Counted from the first letter of the stretch, positions 25,678 through 34,779 are shown. The stretch: DNA of 54,820 bases from an uncultured Lachnospiraceae bacterium (GCA_902792005.1 CADAXW010000002.1:70292-125111); one strand, 5' to 3'. A program made the numbers and translations. Notes: generated by a model from the letters alone, not told the origin.

Positions 25678-25706
25678 TTGAGTTTCGATTTCAGATGTGA
25701 TAAACT
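25678..25706 (+). promoter_or_regulatory. Promoter TTGAGT-N17-TAAACT, copy 2
   Basis: TTGAGT (25678-25683), 17 bp, TAAACT (25701-25706). With copy 1 at 23220-23248 it shares TTGAGTTT and TGATAAACTTG in the same spacing. Confidence 0.55.
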
Positions 25707-25745
25707 TGTGAAGGTAATAAACATGTGGAAAGGAACAACCCTGCC

Positions 25746-26678
25746 ATGAAGAATATGTTGAATTTCAAGAATTTCACAGCCGATGAGCTGCAGGCGATCC
25801 TGGATCTTGCCATGGACATGAAGAAGGATCCCGGAAAGTACGCGCACGCGCTGGAGGGAAAGAAGCTTTATACACTGTTCGAGAAGACTTCCACCCGGAC
25901 ATTCCTGTCCTTCACGACAGGGATCACCGAGATGGGTGGTTCCTATTTCAATCAGCTCTGGCGTGATTCCAATTTCGTTTTGGGCGAGCCCGTATCTGAG
26001 ATCAAGTACGTATGCCGGAATGTGGACATCATCATGGCACGTCTGGTCAAGAACGAGACTGTTGAGCTCTTCGGTGAGAATGTCACGGTTCCTTTCATTA
26101 ACGGCTGTGACAATTCCTATCATCCCTGTCAGATTCTGGCGGATATGCTTACCGTGATCGAGAAGTTCGGTTCTCTGGATATTCGTCTTATGTACATTGG
26201 TGCGAAGAACAATGTGTTCAATTCATTGGTTGAATTCTTCGCGAAAATGGGACAGGGCACACTGTTTGGTCTGACACCGCTTGTAAACGACACTGTCTGC
26301 GGTACAGCGTTTTATGAGGAGGCTAAGGCAACAGGTCATTATGTGGAACTTGATCCATCTCTTCCCATTGAAGAGATTAAGCGTTATGTTGAGGATATGG
26401 ATGTCCTTTATACAGATACATGGCTGGATATGGAATTCTTCAACGACCCCGCATATCAGGATCGGAAGGCGGAGCTGATGAAGAAAATGATGCCGTATCA
26501 GCTGAATGCGGATTTCATCGGTGACAGTAAAGCCATCGTTTTTCACGACATGCCGATGCATGTTGGTTTTGAGATCTCTGATGAGATCGAGAAAAAGCAT
26601 ATGGTTCATATTCTGGACCAGGCTGAGAACCGCCGTCATGCAGAGAAGGCGGTCATGTATACTTTATTAAAATCGTAA
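25746..26678 (+). CDS. Ornithine carbamoyltransferase-family enzyme with altered substrate loop
   Basis: 310 residues. The carbamoyl-phosphate site is intact: STRT at 49-52 and HPCQ at 126-129. The second-substrate loop, which in ornithine carbamoyltransferase reads HCLP with the ornithine-contacting Cys, reads HDMPMH here (267-272). The region YTDTWLDMEFF (222-232) replaces the usual ornithine-binding DxWxSMG. The amino-acid substrate may therefore differ from ornithine, as in other carbamoyltransferase branches. ATG 25746 follows AAAGGAAC; a GTG at 25725 is an alternative. Being just upstream of pyrBI, it could be linked to carbamoyl phosphate supply, but it has its own promoter and a hairpin follows it. 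Confidence 0.8.
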   Translation: MKNMLNFKNFTADELQAILDLAMDMKKDPGKYAHALEGKKLYTLFEKTSTRTFLSFTTGITEMGGSYFNQLWRDSNFVLGEPVSEIKYVCRNVDIIMARLVKNETVELFGENVTVPFINGCDNSYHPCQILADMLTVIEKFGSLDIRLMYIGAKNNVFNSLVEFFAKMGQGTLFGLTPLVNDTVCGTAFYEEAKATGHYVELDPSLPIEEIKRYVEDMDVLYTDTWLDMEFFNDPAYQDRKAELMKKMMPYQLNADFIGDSKAIVFHDMPMHVGFEISDEIEKKHMVHILDQAENRRHAEKAVMYTLLKS

Positions 26679-26684
26679 TTTCAC

Positions 26685-26720
26685 ACAGGTTCATTGATTC
26701 ATTTCAATGAACCTGTTTCC
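26685..26720 (+). terminator. Hairpin between the carbamoyltransferase and pyrB
   Basis: ACAGGTTCATTGA (26685-26697) and TCAATGAACCTGT (26704-26716) are a perfect 13-bp inverted repeat with a 6-nt loop, but only TTTCC follows. It could be a weak terminator, an attenuator or an mRNA-stabilising hairpin. Confidence 0.6.
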
Positions 26721-26748
26721 ATGATATAGATTCTTTGGAGGTAGAAGT

Positions 26749-27660
26749 ATGAAACATTTGATCGATCCCATGGATTTATCAGAACAGGAGCTTCGTGACA
26801 TCCTGATCCGTGCTCAGGATATCATGGCACATCCGGATCAGTATTCGGAAAAATGTAAGGGCAAAAAGATCGCAACCCTGTTCTATGAACCTAGTACCAG
26901 GACACGGCTTTCCTTTGAGGCAGCCATGATCGAGCTGGGAGGACAGGTCCTTGGCTTCTCTGAAGCCTCATCTTCCTCGGTTTCCAAGGGAGAAAGCGTG
27001 GAGGATACGGTACGTGTGGTAGGCTGCTTTGCAGATGTCATCGCCATGCGGCATATGAATGAGGGAGCTCCCATGCTGGCCAGCCTCTATTCACCGGTCC
27101 CCATCATCAATGCGGGAGACGGTGGTCACAACCATCCGACCCAGACGCTGACGGATCTTCTTACCATTTTCAGCGAGAAGAAGAGATTGGATCATTTTAC
27201 CATCGGCCTCTGCGGAGACCTGAAGTTCGGCCGGACGGTACATTCCCTGATCAAAGCACTTTCACGCTATCCGGGTATCCGATTCGTGCTGATCTCTCCG
27301 GAGGAGCTGAAGGTTCCGGACTATATCATTTCTGAGGTGCTGGAGCCTGCAGGACTGGAGTATGTGGAGGTGACATCTCTGGAGGACTCCATGCCGGAGC
27401 TGGACATCCTTTATATGACCCGGGTTCAGAGAGAGAGATTCTTCAACGAGGCAGACTACGTACGTTTGAAGGATACCTACATCCTGGATACCCAGAAGAT
27501 GGAGCTGGCGAAGGATGATATGATCATCCTGCATCCGCTTCCCCGTGTAAATGAGATCGCAACCTCGGTTGACAAGGATCCGAGAGCGCTCTACTTCAAG
27601 CAGGTCCTTTATGGAAAATATGTCCGCATGTCGCTGATCCTGCATCTGCTGGGGCTGTAG
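26749..27660 (+). CDS. pyrB: Aspartate carbamoyltransferase catalytic subunit
   Basis: 303 residues with STRTR at 49-53, [12 protein letters not shown] and HPLPRVNEI. It joins carbamoyl phosphate and aspartate in the first committed step of pyrimidine synthesis. GGAGGTAG lies 5-6 nt upstream of ATG. The regulatory subunit gene follows after 60 nt, so a PyrB6-PyrI6 type holoenzyme is expected. Confidence 0.96.
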   Translation: MKHLIDPMDLSEQELRDILIRAQDIMAHPDQYSEKCKGKKIATLFYEPSTRTRLSFEAAMIELGGQVLGFSEASSSSVSKGESVEDTVRVVGCFADVIAMRHMNEGAPMLASLYSPVPIINAGDGGHNHPTQTLTDLLTIFSEKKRLDHFTIGLCGDLKFGRTVHSLIKALSRYPGIRFVLISPEELKVPDYIISEVLEPAGLEYVEVTSLEDSMPELDILYMTRVQRERFFNEADYVRLKDTYILDTQKMELAKDDMIILHPLPRVNEIATSVDKDPRALYFKQVLYGKYVRMSLILHLLGL

Positions 27661-27673
27661 GACTGATAATAGC

Positions 27674-27700
27674 CATCCTGAGTACGAAGTGCGAAGGATC
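27674..27700. repeat. Imperfect palindrome between pyrB and pyrI
   Basis: CATCCTGAG ... GCGAAGGATC forms an imperfect inverted repeat (ATCCT/AGGAT with a partly paired centre). Sequences of this kind are scattered through clostridial genomes; only this copy is clear in the window. Confidence 0.4.
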
Positions 27701-27720
27701 TTGAAAGAGAGGATAATCAT

Positions 27721-28134
27721 ATGAAGATAGACAGTATACAGAACGGTATCGTGCTGGACCACATTTCCGAGGGAAAGGGAATGCAGATCTACTATGATCT
27801 GGGCCTCAACAAGCTGGACTGCAGCGTGGCCATCATCCAGCGGGTCAAGAGCGAGAAAATGGGCAAGAAGGATATCATCAAGGTTGACAAAGAAGGCTAT
27901 GACATCGACCTTGACGTGATCGGTTATATCGATCCGAACATCACTGTCAGCATCATCAAGGACGGAGAAACCGTGGAGAAGAAGAAGGTAGCTCTGCCCC
28001 GGAAGCTGATCAATATCAAAAAGTGCAAAAATCCCCGCTGTATCACGGCCATCGAACCCGGCGTAGATCACATATTCCGGCTGACGGATTCAGAAAAAAG
28101 GATTTATAGATGTATATACTGTGACGAAGCTTGA
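27721..28134 (+). CDS. pyrI: Aspartate carbamoyltransferase regulatory subunit
   Basis: 137 residues: an N-terminal nucleotide-binding domain and a C-terminal zinc site with CKNPRC and CIYC (Cys pairs in the family spacing). It binds nucleotides and transmits feedback to PyrB. The C-terminus is only three residues past the last Cys, within the usual range. Confidence 0.94.
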   Translation: MKIDSIQNGIVLDHISEGKGMQIYYDLGLNKLDCSVAIIQRVKSEKMGKKDIIKVDKEGYDIDLDVIGYIDPNITVSIIKDGETVEKKKVALPRKLINIKKCKNPRCITAIEPGVDHIFRLTDSEKRIYRCIYCDEA

Positions 28135-28155
28135 GGGCACGAAAGAAAGAAAATG

Positions 28156-28184
28156 TTTACAAATAGTTTACGAATTGATATAAT
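28156..28184 (+). promoter_or_regulatory. murA: Promoter of murA
   Basis: TTTACA (28156-28161), 17-bp spacer, TATAAT (28179-28184), about 50 nt before ATG 28235. Confidence 0.8.
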
Positions 28185-28234
28185 ACTTCCGATTATGTAT
28201 TATTGTAAACCAATACAGGGGAATTGACGAAACT

Positions 28235-29539
28235 ATGGAACAGTACGCAATCCGGGGCGGGACTCCGCTGGAAGGCGAAGTAGTCATCGCAGGTGCAAAG
28301 AACGCCGCGCTTGGTATTCTTGCCGGAGCGATCATGACGGACGAGGAGTGCATTATCGAGAATGTGCCCTTCGTAAGTGATACCCGTACCCTACTGAAAG
28401 CAATTGAAAATATCGGTGCAACCGTACGCTATATTGACCGCCATACCGTATCCATCTGCGGAAAAGGAATCGCGGGAGATCGCAGTCTGTCTGTAGATGA
28501 TGAATATATCCGGAAGATCCGTGCATCTTATTATCTGATCGGAGCACTTCTTGGTAAGTATAAGTATGCAAATGTAGCGCTTCCGGGAGGCTGTGATATC
28601 GGCTCCCGGCCCATCGACCTTCACATCAAGGGATTTGAAACCCTTGGCGCAACGGTGGATATCGTGTCCGGTGGTAAGGTTGTAGCTGAGGCGGATCAAC
28701 TGGTTGGTTCGCACATATATATGGATACCGTTTCTGTTGGTGCGACCATCAACATCATGCTTGCAGCAGCGCTGGCAGAAGGAAAGACAACGATAGAGAA
28801 CGCGGCAAAGGAGCCGCACATCGTAGATGTGGCAAACTTCCTGAATACCATGGGTGCCAATATCAAGGGTGCCGGTACGGATGTGATCCGTGTCCGGGGT
28901 GTTCAGAAGCTTCACGGCGCGGAATACTCCATTATTCCCGATCAGATCGAGGCCGGTACATTTATGACCATGGCCGTTGCGACCAGAGGAAATATCCTGA
29001 TCCGCAACGTCATCCCCAAGCATCTGGAGGCAATTTCCTCCAAGCTGATCGAGATGGGTGCCAAGGTTATGGAGTATGATGACGCGGTTCGCGTTATGGC
29101 GGACGGAAAGCTTCGTCCTACACAGGTGAAGACCCTGCCCTATCCCGGTTTCCCCACGGATATGCAGGCGCAGATCGCTGCAGCGCTCTGCCTTGCGGAG
29201 GGAACTAGCGTGGTGACGGAGAGTATCTTCGAGAATCGGTTCCGCTATGTAAATGATCTGATCCGCATGGGAGCAAAGGTGCGGGTGGAAGGCAATTCCG
29301 CCATCATCACCGGCGTAAAGCAGTTTACGGGAGCGAATCTTGTGGCCACCGACCTTCGTGCCGGGGCAGCACTGGTAATCGCAGCACTGGCGGCAGAGGG
29401 CGTCAGCGTTGTGGATGATATCCGATACGTAAAGCGTGGATATGAGGATTTCGATCTGAAGGTCCGTGCGTTAGGTGGAGATATGGAGCTCATCGATTCG
29501 GAAAGAGCTTTGCAGAAGTTTAAGCTGAGAGCGGTTTGA
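28235..29539 (+). CDS. murA: UDP-N-acetylglucosamine 1-carboxyvinyltransferase
   Basis: 434 residues, full length. K22-N23 and the active-site Cys at 120 ([15 protein letters not shown]) are present, so the enzyme should be of the fosfomycin-sensitive type. It transfers enolpyruvate to UDP-GlcNAc in the first committed step of peptidoglycan synthesis. It is a single-gene transcript with its own promoter and terminator. The nearby genes glmS, ddl and murG also serve wall synthesis. Confidence 0.97.
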   Translation: MEQYAIRGGTPLEGEVVIAGAKNAALGILAGAIMTDEECIIENVPFVSDTRTLLKAIENIGATVRYIDRHTVSICGKGIAGDRSLSVDDEYIRKIRASYYLIGALLGKYKYANVALPGGCDIGSRPIDLHIKGFETLGATVDIVSGGKVVAEADQLVGSHIYMDTVSVGATINIMLAAALAEGKTTIENAAKEPHIVDVANFLNTMGANIKGAGTDVIRVRGVQKLHGAEYSIIPDQIEAGTFMTMAVATRGNILIRNVIPKHLEAISSKLIEMGAKVMEYDDAVRVMADGKLRPTQVKTLPYPGFPTDMQAQIAAALCLAEGTSVVTESIFENRFRYVNDLIRMGAKVRVEGNSAIITGVKQFTGANLVATDLRAGAALVIAALAAEGVSVVDDIRYVKRGYEDFDLKVRALGGDMELIDSERALQKFKLRAV

Positions 29540-29558
29540 TTTCTAATAAATAAGGAAC

Positions 29559-29597
29559 GTGGTCGGATTTTCAGTTGAAAATCCGACCGTTTTTTTG
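29559..29597 (+). terminator. murA: Terminator after murA
   Basis: A 13-bp perfect stem (GGTCGGATTTTCA with TGAAAATCCGACC) with a 2-nt spacer, then G and T7. Confidence 0.93.
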
Positions 29598-29612
29598 TAG
29601 AATGTTAAGGTA

Positions 29613-29637
29613 TGACGGGAGTGTCCCATTCGACACG
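29613..29637. repeat. Degenerate REP-like remnant
   Basis: ATGACGGGAGTGTCCCATTC followed by GACACG keeps the order of the REP-like repeat (GTGAC, GGGA.AGTCCC, GTCACG) with several changes. Confidence 0.4.
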
Positions 29638-29659
29638 TCTCGAAAAGGAGGTATTTATC

Positions 29660-31590
29660 ATGGCAAAAAAACCGTATTACATTACAACAGCCATCGCATA
29701 TGCATCAGGAAAGCCGCATATCGGCAACACCTATGAGATCGTACTGGCGGATGCCATCGCCAGATACAAGCGCTTTATCGGCTATGACGTGCGTTTCCAG
29801 ACAGGAACCGATGAGCATGGACAAAAGATCGAGACCAAGGCCTTTGAAAGTCTTTCCACACCGAAGGAATTCGTGGATGAGAAGGCAGGAGAGATAAGGC
29901 GGATCTGGGACCTGATGAACACATCATATGACAGATTCATCCGAACCACCGATGCGGATCACGAGCTTCAGGTTCAGAAGATCTTCAAGAAGCTTTATGA
30001 TCATCCTTCTGGACACCTGGCCAGTTAAAGGACGGAAAATGTCCCGACTGCGGTCGTGACGTTCATCCTGCAAAGGAAGAGGCTTATTTCTTCAAGATGA
30101 GCAAGTATGCTCCGCGGCTGATCGAGTATATCGAGAAGCATCCGGAGTTTATTCAGCCGGAGTCCCGGAAGAACGAGATGGTAAACACCTTCCTGAAGCC
30201 GGGTCTGCAGGACCTTTGCGTATCCAGAACCTCCTTTAAGTGGGGTATTCCGGTGGATTTCGATCCCAAGCACGTGGTTTATGTATGGATCGATGCACTG
30301 TCCAACTATATCACCGGACTTGGCTATGACGTAGACGGAAACAGCTCCGAGATGTTCAAGAAATACTGGCCGGCGGATCTTCACCTGATCGGCAAGGATA
30401 TCCTCCGGTTCCATACCATTTACTGGCCCATCATGCTGATGGCCCTTGATCTGCCCCTTCCGAAGCAGGTGTTCGGACATCCCTGGCTGATCCAGAGCGA
30501 CGGCAAGATGAGCAAGTCCCGCGGAAATGTACTTTATGCCGACGACATGGTAGATCTCTTCGGCGTAGATGCAGTCCGTTACTTTGTGCTGCATGAGATG
30601 CCCTACGAAAACGACGGTGTCGTTTCCTGGGAGCTGCTGATCGAGCGGATCAACTCCGATCTGGCCAACACACTGGGGAACCTGGTGAACCGTACCATCT
30701 CCATGGTCAACAAGTACTCCGGCGGCGTTGTAAACAATGCCGGTGTGGCAGAGGAAGTGGATGCGGAACTGAAGGACAGCATCCGTGCATACAGGATCCA
30801 TGTCAATGAGTGCATGGAGAAGCTGAAATGTGCCGACGCGCTCACCGAGATCTTCAACATTTTCAGAAGACTCAACAAATATATCGACGAGACCATGCCC
30901 TGGGTTCTGGGCAAGGACGAGACAAAGAAGGACCGTCTGGATACGGTGCTCTACAACCTGGTAGAAGGCATCACCATCGGCGCCAGCCTGCTGGCATCCT
31001 TCCTGCCGGAAACTGCAGACAAGATCGTAGCTCAGCTTTGCACCGAGAAGAGAAAGGTTACCGAGCTGGGAACCTTCGGACTATATCCTTCGGGCAACAG
31101 CGTGACGGCTTCTCCGGAGATCCTCTTCGCAAGGATCGATACCGAGAAGATGCTGGAGGAGATCGCAGTCCGCTTCCCGTCCAAGGAGCCTGAGGCACCA
31201 AAGCCGGAGAAACCGGCACAGCCCGAGAAGTCCGAGCCGGATCGCATCGCAGCAGTTGTTAAAGAACAGCTCACCATCGAGGAGTTTGATAAGATGCAGC
31301 TGCAGGTAGGTCAGATCCTTTCCTGTGAAGAGGTACCGAAGTCCAAGAAGCTTCTCTGCTCCCAGGTACAGGTAGAAGGACGTGTCCTGCAGATCGTATC
31401 CGGGATCAAGAACTACTATTCACCGGAGGATATGGTAGGAAGAAAGGTGGTTGTGATCACAAACCTGAAGCCGGCGAAGCTGGCAGGCATCGAGTCTCAG
31501 GGTATGCTGCTCTGTGCCGAGGATCCGGAAGGCAAGCTGTCACTGCTCACCACAGACCGCGACGTACCGGCTGGCTCAATGATCAGCTGA
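29660..31590 (+). pseudogene. metG: Methionyl-tRNA synthetase, disrupted by an inferred ~52-nt deletion
   Basis: The start at 29660 follows AAAGGAGG (29644-29651). The catalytic domain opens with KPHIGNTYE, and KMSKSRGNV, the anticodon domain and a C-terminal tRNA-binding domain (from about 31285) are all present. After KKLYD (GAT 29999-30001) the frame is wrong and stops at 30028. A second frame resumes at 30004 with SFWTPGQLKDGKCPDCGRD and stays open to 31590. Relative to the family, about 17 residues of the zinc-knuckle region are missing (around YKG...YEGWYC..CE), including the first CxxC. A 52-nt loss would explain both the frame and the gap. The gene is normally essential, so either another copy exists or the lesion is not real. 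Confidence 0.88.
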
Positions 31591-31618
31591 TGACAGACAG
31601 AAGAATATAACAATTCAT

Positions 31619-31656
31619 GTGCCGGAGGGCCTCGTGCCCTGCCGGCACTTTATTTG
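31619..31656 (+). terminator. metG: Terminator after metG
   Basis: GTGCCGG-A-GGGC pairs with GCCC-T-GCCGGCAC, followed by TTTATTT. The T run overlaps the -35 box of the glmS promoter. Confidence 0.8.
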
Positions 31657-31682
31657 CCAGATAGCAAAAAGTATGATATAAT
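31654..31682 (+). promoter_or_regulatory. glmS: Promoter of the glmS leader
   Basis: TTGCCA (31654-31659), 17-bp spacer, TATAAT (31677-31682). Transcription would start near 31689, about 49 nt upstream of the ribozyme cleavage site. Confidence 0.85.
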
Positions 31683-31736
31683 GCACATATCTGTGGAAAA
31701 AGGAGGATCACAGACTTCGAAAGGTTCAGAAACCTT

Positions 31737-31918
31737 AGCGCCATGTGGCTGCATTCGGCGATTCCCGCCAGCAGCCTGACGAGGTGAAGCGTTATCGAAA
31801 TCAGTAGGATGATGGAACAGACCTCATCCGAATTCGGCGGATGCGCTTCCGGACGGCAGTTCGTGAGTTCCGTGTCAAATACGGCTGGTAACAGCCGGGA
31901 CAAAGCACGGGATGATGC
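31737..31918 (+). ncRNA. glmS: glmS ribozyme (glucosamine-6-phosphate sensing)
   Basis: The conserved core is recognisable in order: A-GCGCC at 31737-31742 with the expected cleavage between A31737 and G31738, GACGAGGTGAAGCGTTATCG at 31778-31797, TTCGGCGGATGCGCTTCCGG at 31833-31852, and TGGTAACAGCCGGGACAAAG near 31886. The ribozyme uses glucosamine-6-phosphate as cofactor to cut the mRNA and lower GlmS synthesis. Compared with the Bacillus form, the short loop after TTATCGA is replaced by a 34-nt insertion containing the hairpin GGATGA/TCATCC (31807-31829). The gene it controls starts at 32110. The 3' boundary is approximate. Confidence 0.93.
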
Positions 31919-32109
31919 GGCCCGTTTTCTTAGGGGCATAAAAGAGGCATGGCGCCTCCTGATCTTAAAAATGTTATCGATGGAAGATGTCATTCTCTCG
32001 CGATGCGAAGAATCATTTTTTCGTGTGCAAAATTATGGAGAAAGCCGGAAAGGACAGATGGGTCCGCGGCGCATTTTCCTGTGTGACGAATTGAAAGGAG
32101 AACTATATT
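31919..32109 (+). other. Long glmS leader downstream of the ribozyme
   Basis: No gene is supported. It holds a GAGGC/GCCTC hairpin near 31945-31960, then ATTCT..TCGC-GAT-GCGA..AGAAT followed by CATTTTTT (about 31991-32022), which looks like a weak intrinsic terminator inside the leader. AAAGGAGAA before ATG 32110 is the ribosome site. Confidence 0.5.
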
Positions 32110-33927
32110 ATGTGTGGAATTATTGGATTTACAGGGGAACTCCCCGCAAAGGATATTTTGATCGGCGGTCTTGAGCAGCTTGAGTACCGTGGATATGACA
32201 GCGCAGGCATCGCCGTACTGGATGATGAGAAGGGTCTGCTTCTGAAGAAGAAGACCGGTAAGGTAGAAGAGCTGCGTGAGGCTGCTAAGGACATGGATAC
32301 TGCGGGAACCTGCGGCATCGGTCATACCCGCTGGGCAACCCACGGCGGTGTAACGGAGGCAAATGCGCATCCCCACAACTGTGGAACCGTTACCCTGATC
32401 CATAACGGTATCATCGAGAATTACAGGGAGCTGACCGTAGAGTACGGCCTCTCCGAGAAACTGAAGTCCGAGACGGACACCGAGGTTGTGGCAGCGCTGC
32501 TGGATAAGATCTACGAGGGCGACCCCATCGTGGCCATCCGCAAGACGGTGAAGCTGCTGGCCGGTACATTTGCACTCTGCATCATGTTCAGCGATCATCC
32601 GGACGTGATCTACTGTGTTCGAAATGTCAGCCCGCTGGTTGCAGCTGTGTTCGATCAGGGAACCATCATCGCATCGGACCTGACGGCTCTGATCCCGTAT
32701 TCCAGGAAGTATTTCGTAGTGCCTGAGTATCATATCCTGACTATGAACAAGGATTCCATCCGCGTTGAGGATATGAAGGGAAATAAGGTAACGCCGGAGA
32801 TCCTGACCGTTGACTGGGATATCAATTCGGCACAGAAGGGCGGATACCCGCATTTCATGCTGAAGGAGATCTATGAGCAGCCGGAGGCTCTGGAGCGGAC
32901 CATTATGCCGCGTGTTCAGAACGGCATGCCGGACTTCACAGAGGATGGTATCCCGGATGATGTGCTGAAGAACATCCAGCGCGTGGTTGTGGTAGCCTGC
33001 GGAACTGCCATGCATGCAGGCATGGTGGGAGCAAAGGTGATCGAGAGCCGGCTCCGCATTCCGGTACAGGTCGAGATCGCATCCGAGTTCCGTTACAAGA
33101 ACCCCATCATTGACGAGACAGCGCTGACCGTGATCCTGTCCCAGTCAGGAGAGACCACAGATACGCTGGAGGCCATGAAGATCGCAAAGAGCCGCGGCTC
33201 AAAGACCATCTCCATCGTAAATGTCAAGGGCTCCACCATTGCCCGGGAAAGTGATTATGTGCTTTATACCCATGCAGGACCGGAGATCGCTGTGGCAAGT
33301 ACCAAGGCGTACACCGTTCAGATCTCAGCTATGTATCTGCTTGCGGCACGGATGGGCTTTGTGAAGGGGATCTTCTCCGAGGAGGAGACGAAGGCGTTTA
33401 TCGAGCAGCTGACCGGGGCCGGTGCACTGATCGAAGAAACCTTAAAGAATGCCAATAATATCAAGCGGATCGCGAACCATATCAAGATGGCACAGGACGT
33501 ATTCTATATCGGTCGTGGCATCGACTACACCATGAGCATGGAGGCTTCCCTGAAGCTGAAGGAGATCTCCTACATTCACGCGGAGGCCTATGCTGCCGGA
33601 GAACTGAAGCATGGTACCATCGCTCTGATCTCCGAAAATGTACCGGTCATCGCCATTGCCACCGAGCCGTCCATCTATCCGAAGACCATCTCCAACATGA
33701 AGGAGGTGAAGAGCCGCGGGGCTTATGTGATCCTGATCAGCTCGGATGCCGAGAAGCCGGATGATTCCGTCTGCGACCGTCAGATCCGGATCCCAGAGGC
33801 AGAGCCGACCTTCGCGGTATTTGCAACCGCAGCGGTTCTGCAGCTCATCGCATACTACACCTCGGATGCCCGGGGCCTGGATGTGGACAAGCCGAGAAAC
33901 CTGGCGAAGTCCGTAACCGTAGAATAA
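32110..33927 (+). CDS. glmS: Glutamine-fructose-6-phosphate aminotransferase
   Basis: 605 residues: an N-terminal glutaminase domain with the catalytic Cys at residue 2 (MCGIIGFTG) and two sugar isomerase domains (SQSGETTDT in the first), ending LAKSVTVE as expected. It makes glucosamine-6-phosphate from fructose-6-phosphate and glutamine for wall precursors. Expression is controlled by the ribozyme in the leader. The gene ends just before a REP-like palindrome that also works as a terminator. Confidence 0.98.
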   Translation: MCGIIGFTGELPAKDILIGGLEQLEYRGYDSAGIAVLDDEKGLLLKKKTGKVEELREAAKDMDTAGTCGIGHTRWATHGGVTEANAHPHNCGTVTLIHNGIIENYRELTVEYGLSEKLKSETDTEVVAALLDKIYEGDPIVAIRKTVKLLAGTFALCIMFSDHPDVIYCVRNVSPLVAAVFDQGTIIASDLTALIPYSRKYFVVPEYHILTMNKDSIRVEDMKGNKVTPEILTVDWDINSAQKGGYPHFMLKEIYEQPEALERTIMPRVQNGMPDFTEDGIPDDVLKNIQRVVVVACGTAMHAGMVGAKVIESRLRIPVQVEIASEFRYKNPIIDETALTVILSQSGETTDTLEAMKIAKSRGSKTISIVNVKGSTIARESDYVLYTHAGPEIAVASTKAYTVQISAMYLLAARMGFVKGIFSEEETKAFIEQLTGAGALIEETLKNANNIKRIANHIKMAQDVFYIGRGIDYTMSMEASLKLKEISYIHAEAYAAGELKHGTIALISENVPVIAIATEPSIYPKTISNMKEVKSRGAYVILISSDAEKPDDSVCDRQIRIPEAEPTFAVFATAAVLQLIAYYTSDARGLDVDKPRNLAKSVTVE

Positions 33928-33935
33928 TAACCGTG

Positions 33936-33979
33936 AAAAAACGTGACAACGGGGACAGTCCCCGTTGTCACGTTTTTTT
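33936..33979. terminator. REP-like palindrome (copy D) acting as a bidirectional terminator
   Basis: AAAAAA, the 31-bp palindrome at 33942-33972 (perfectly self-complementary around one central base), then T7. It lies between the converging glmS and lipoprotein genes and would end both transcripts. Confidence 0.9.
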
Positions 33980-33980
33980 G

Positions 33981-34715
33981 TCAGCCGAAGGTTTCGACTT
34001 TCTTTTCTGTTGTTCCTTCCTCCGGCTGGTCGGAGCCGGGTTCGGTATTCTTCGGCTCGTCCTGGATGGTGGCGATCACCAGGGCATCCAGTGCCCGGAA
34101 ATCATCATCGGAGATATAGAAGGAGGTCTTTCCCTCGATGATCCGGACCGTTACGGTTTCCGGATCCCTGTAGGTCATTTCCTTTGCTCCGTTCTCCAGA
34201 ATGTCAATGATGCCGGAAGCCAGAGCTTTTTCGTATTCCTCTTTTGTTACGTCATTATACTCACCGGCCTTCACCTTCTTGTTGAATTCGCCGATGCAGG
34301 CAACCACCGCATCATGGGTATCGTTCAGGATGTTGATGGGGTGGATCGTAACGTCTACGTAGTAGATGCCGTTCTCCATCCGGGTGGGAGAAACCTCAAA
34401 CCGGATCTTACTGTAGATCAGCTTGGAAACCTCTGTCATACGGGCTCCGGTGTCTGCATTGCCGGAGAGGTCAAGGCCGTAATAGGACATCAGATTTTCC
34501 GAGAGACGGTTTACATTTTGCAGATACAGCGCTTCCGCGTCTGCTTCATTTACCCCGGTGGTCTTGATATATTCGTCTGATGTGCCGAGATAGTTCGCGG
34601 TGATCAGAGACTGTACGTAGCTTTGGAACTGGCTTTCCTTCTTGGCTCCGCAGCCGGTCATGAGACCGGTGATCAGAACGAGCATCAGAAAGCCGACCGT
34701 GACTTTTCGCTTCAT
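33981..34715 (-). CDS. Lipoprotein of unknown function
   Basis: 244 residues. A signal peptide (MKRKVTVGFLMLVLITGLM) ends at the lipobox LMTGC, so the mature protein is lipid-anchored outside the membrane. The mature part has an alternating helical and strand pattern with a central YYVDVTIHPIN region, and the last 30 residues are acidic and disordered (EPGSDQPEEGTTEKK). It resembles DUF5105-like extracellular lipoproteins, but I do not assign a family. ATG 34715 is chosen because AAGGAAAA lies 8 nt upstream and the signal peptide starts there; upstream ATGs at 34745 and 34763 add a charged extension. Confidence 0.8.
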   Translation of the reverse strand: MKRKVTVGFLMLVLITGLMTGCGAKKESQFQSYVQSLITANYLGTSDEYIKTTGVNEADAEALYLQNVNRLSENLMSYYGLDLSGNADTGARMTEVSKLIYSKIRFEVSPTRMENGIYYVDVTIHPINILNDTHDAVVACIGEFNKKVKAGEYNDVTKEEYEKALASGIIDILENGAKEMTYRDPETVTVRIIEGKTSFYISDDDFRALDALVIATIQDEPKNTEPGSDQPEEGTTEKKVETFG

Positions 34716-34779
34716 TTGTATTTTCCTTATTTCCTTTAATTTCATTAACTCCCTGAGTTTCATATACAGGGTCTAGGGT

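Noticed and set aside
29598-29659. T-box leader for metG
   Set aside because: The space between the murA terminator and the metG start is too short and lacks the T-box sequence.
31809-32174. 121-residue plus-strand frame and a minus-strand frame at 31583-31993
   Set aside because: Both cover the glmS ribozyme and leader; RNA conservation explains the sequence and neither has a good start.
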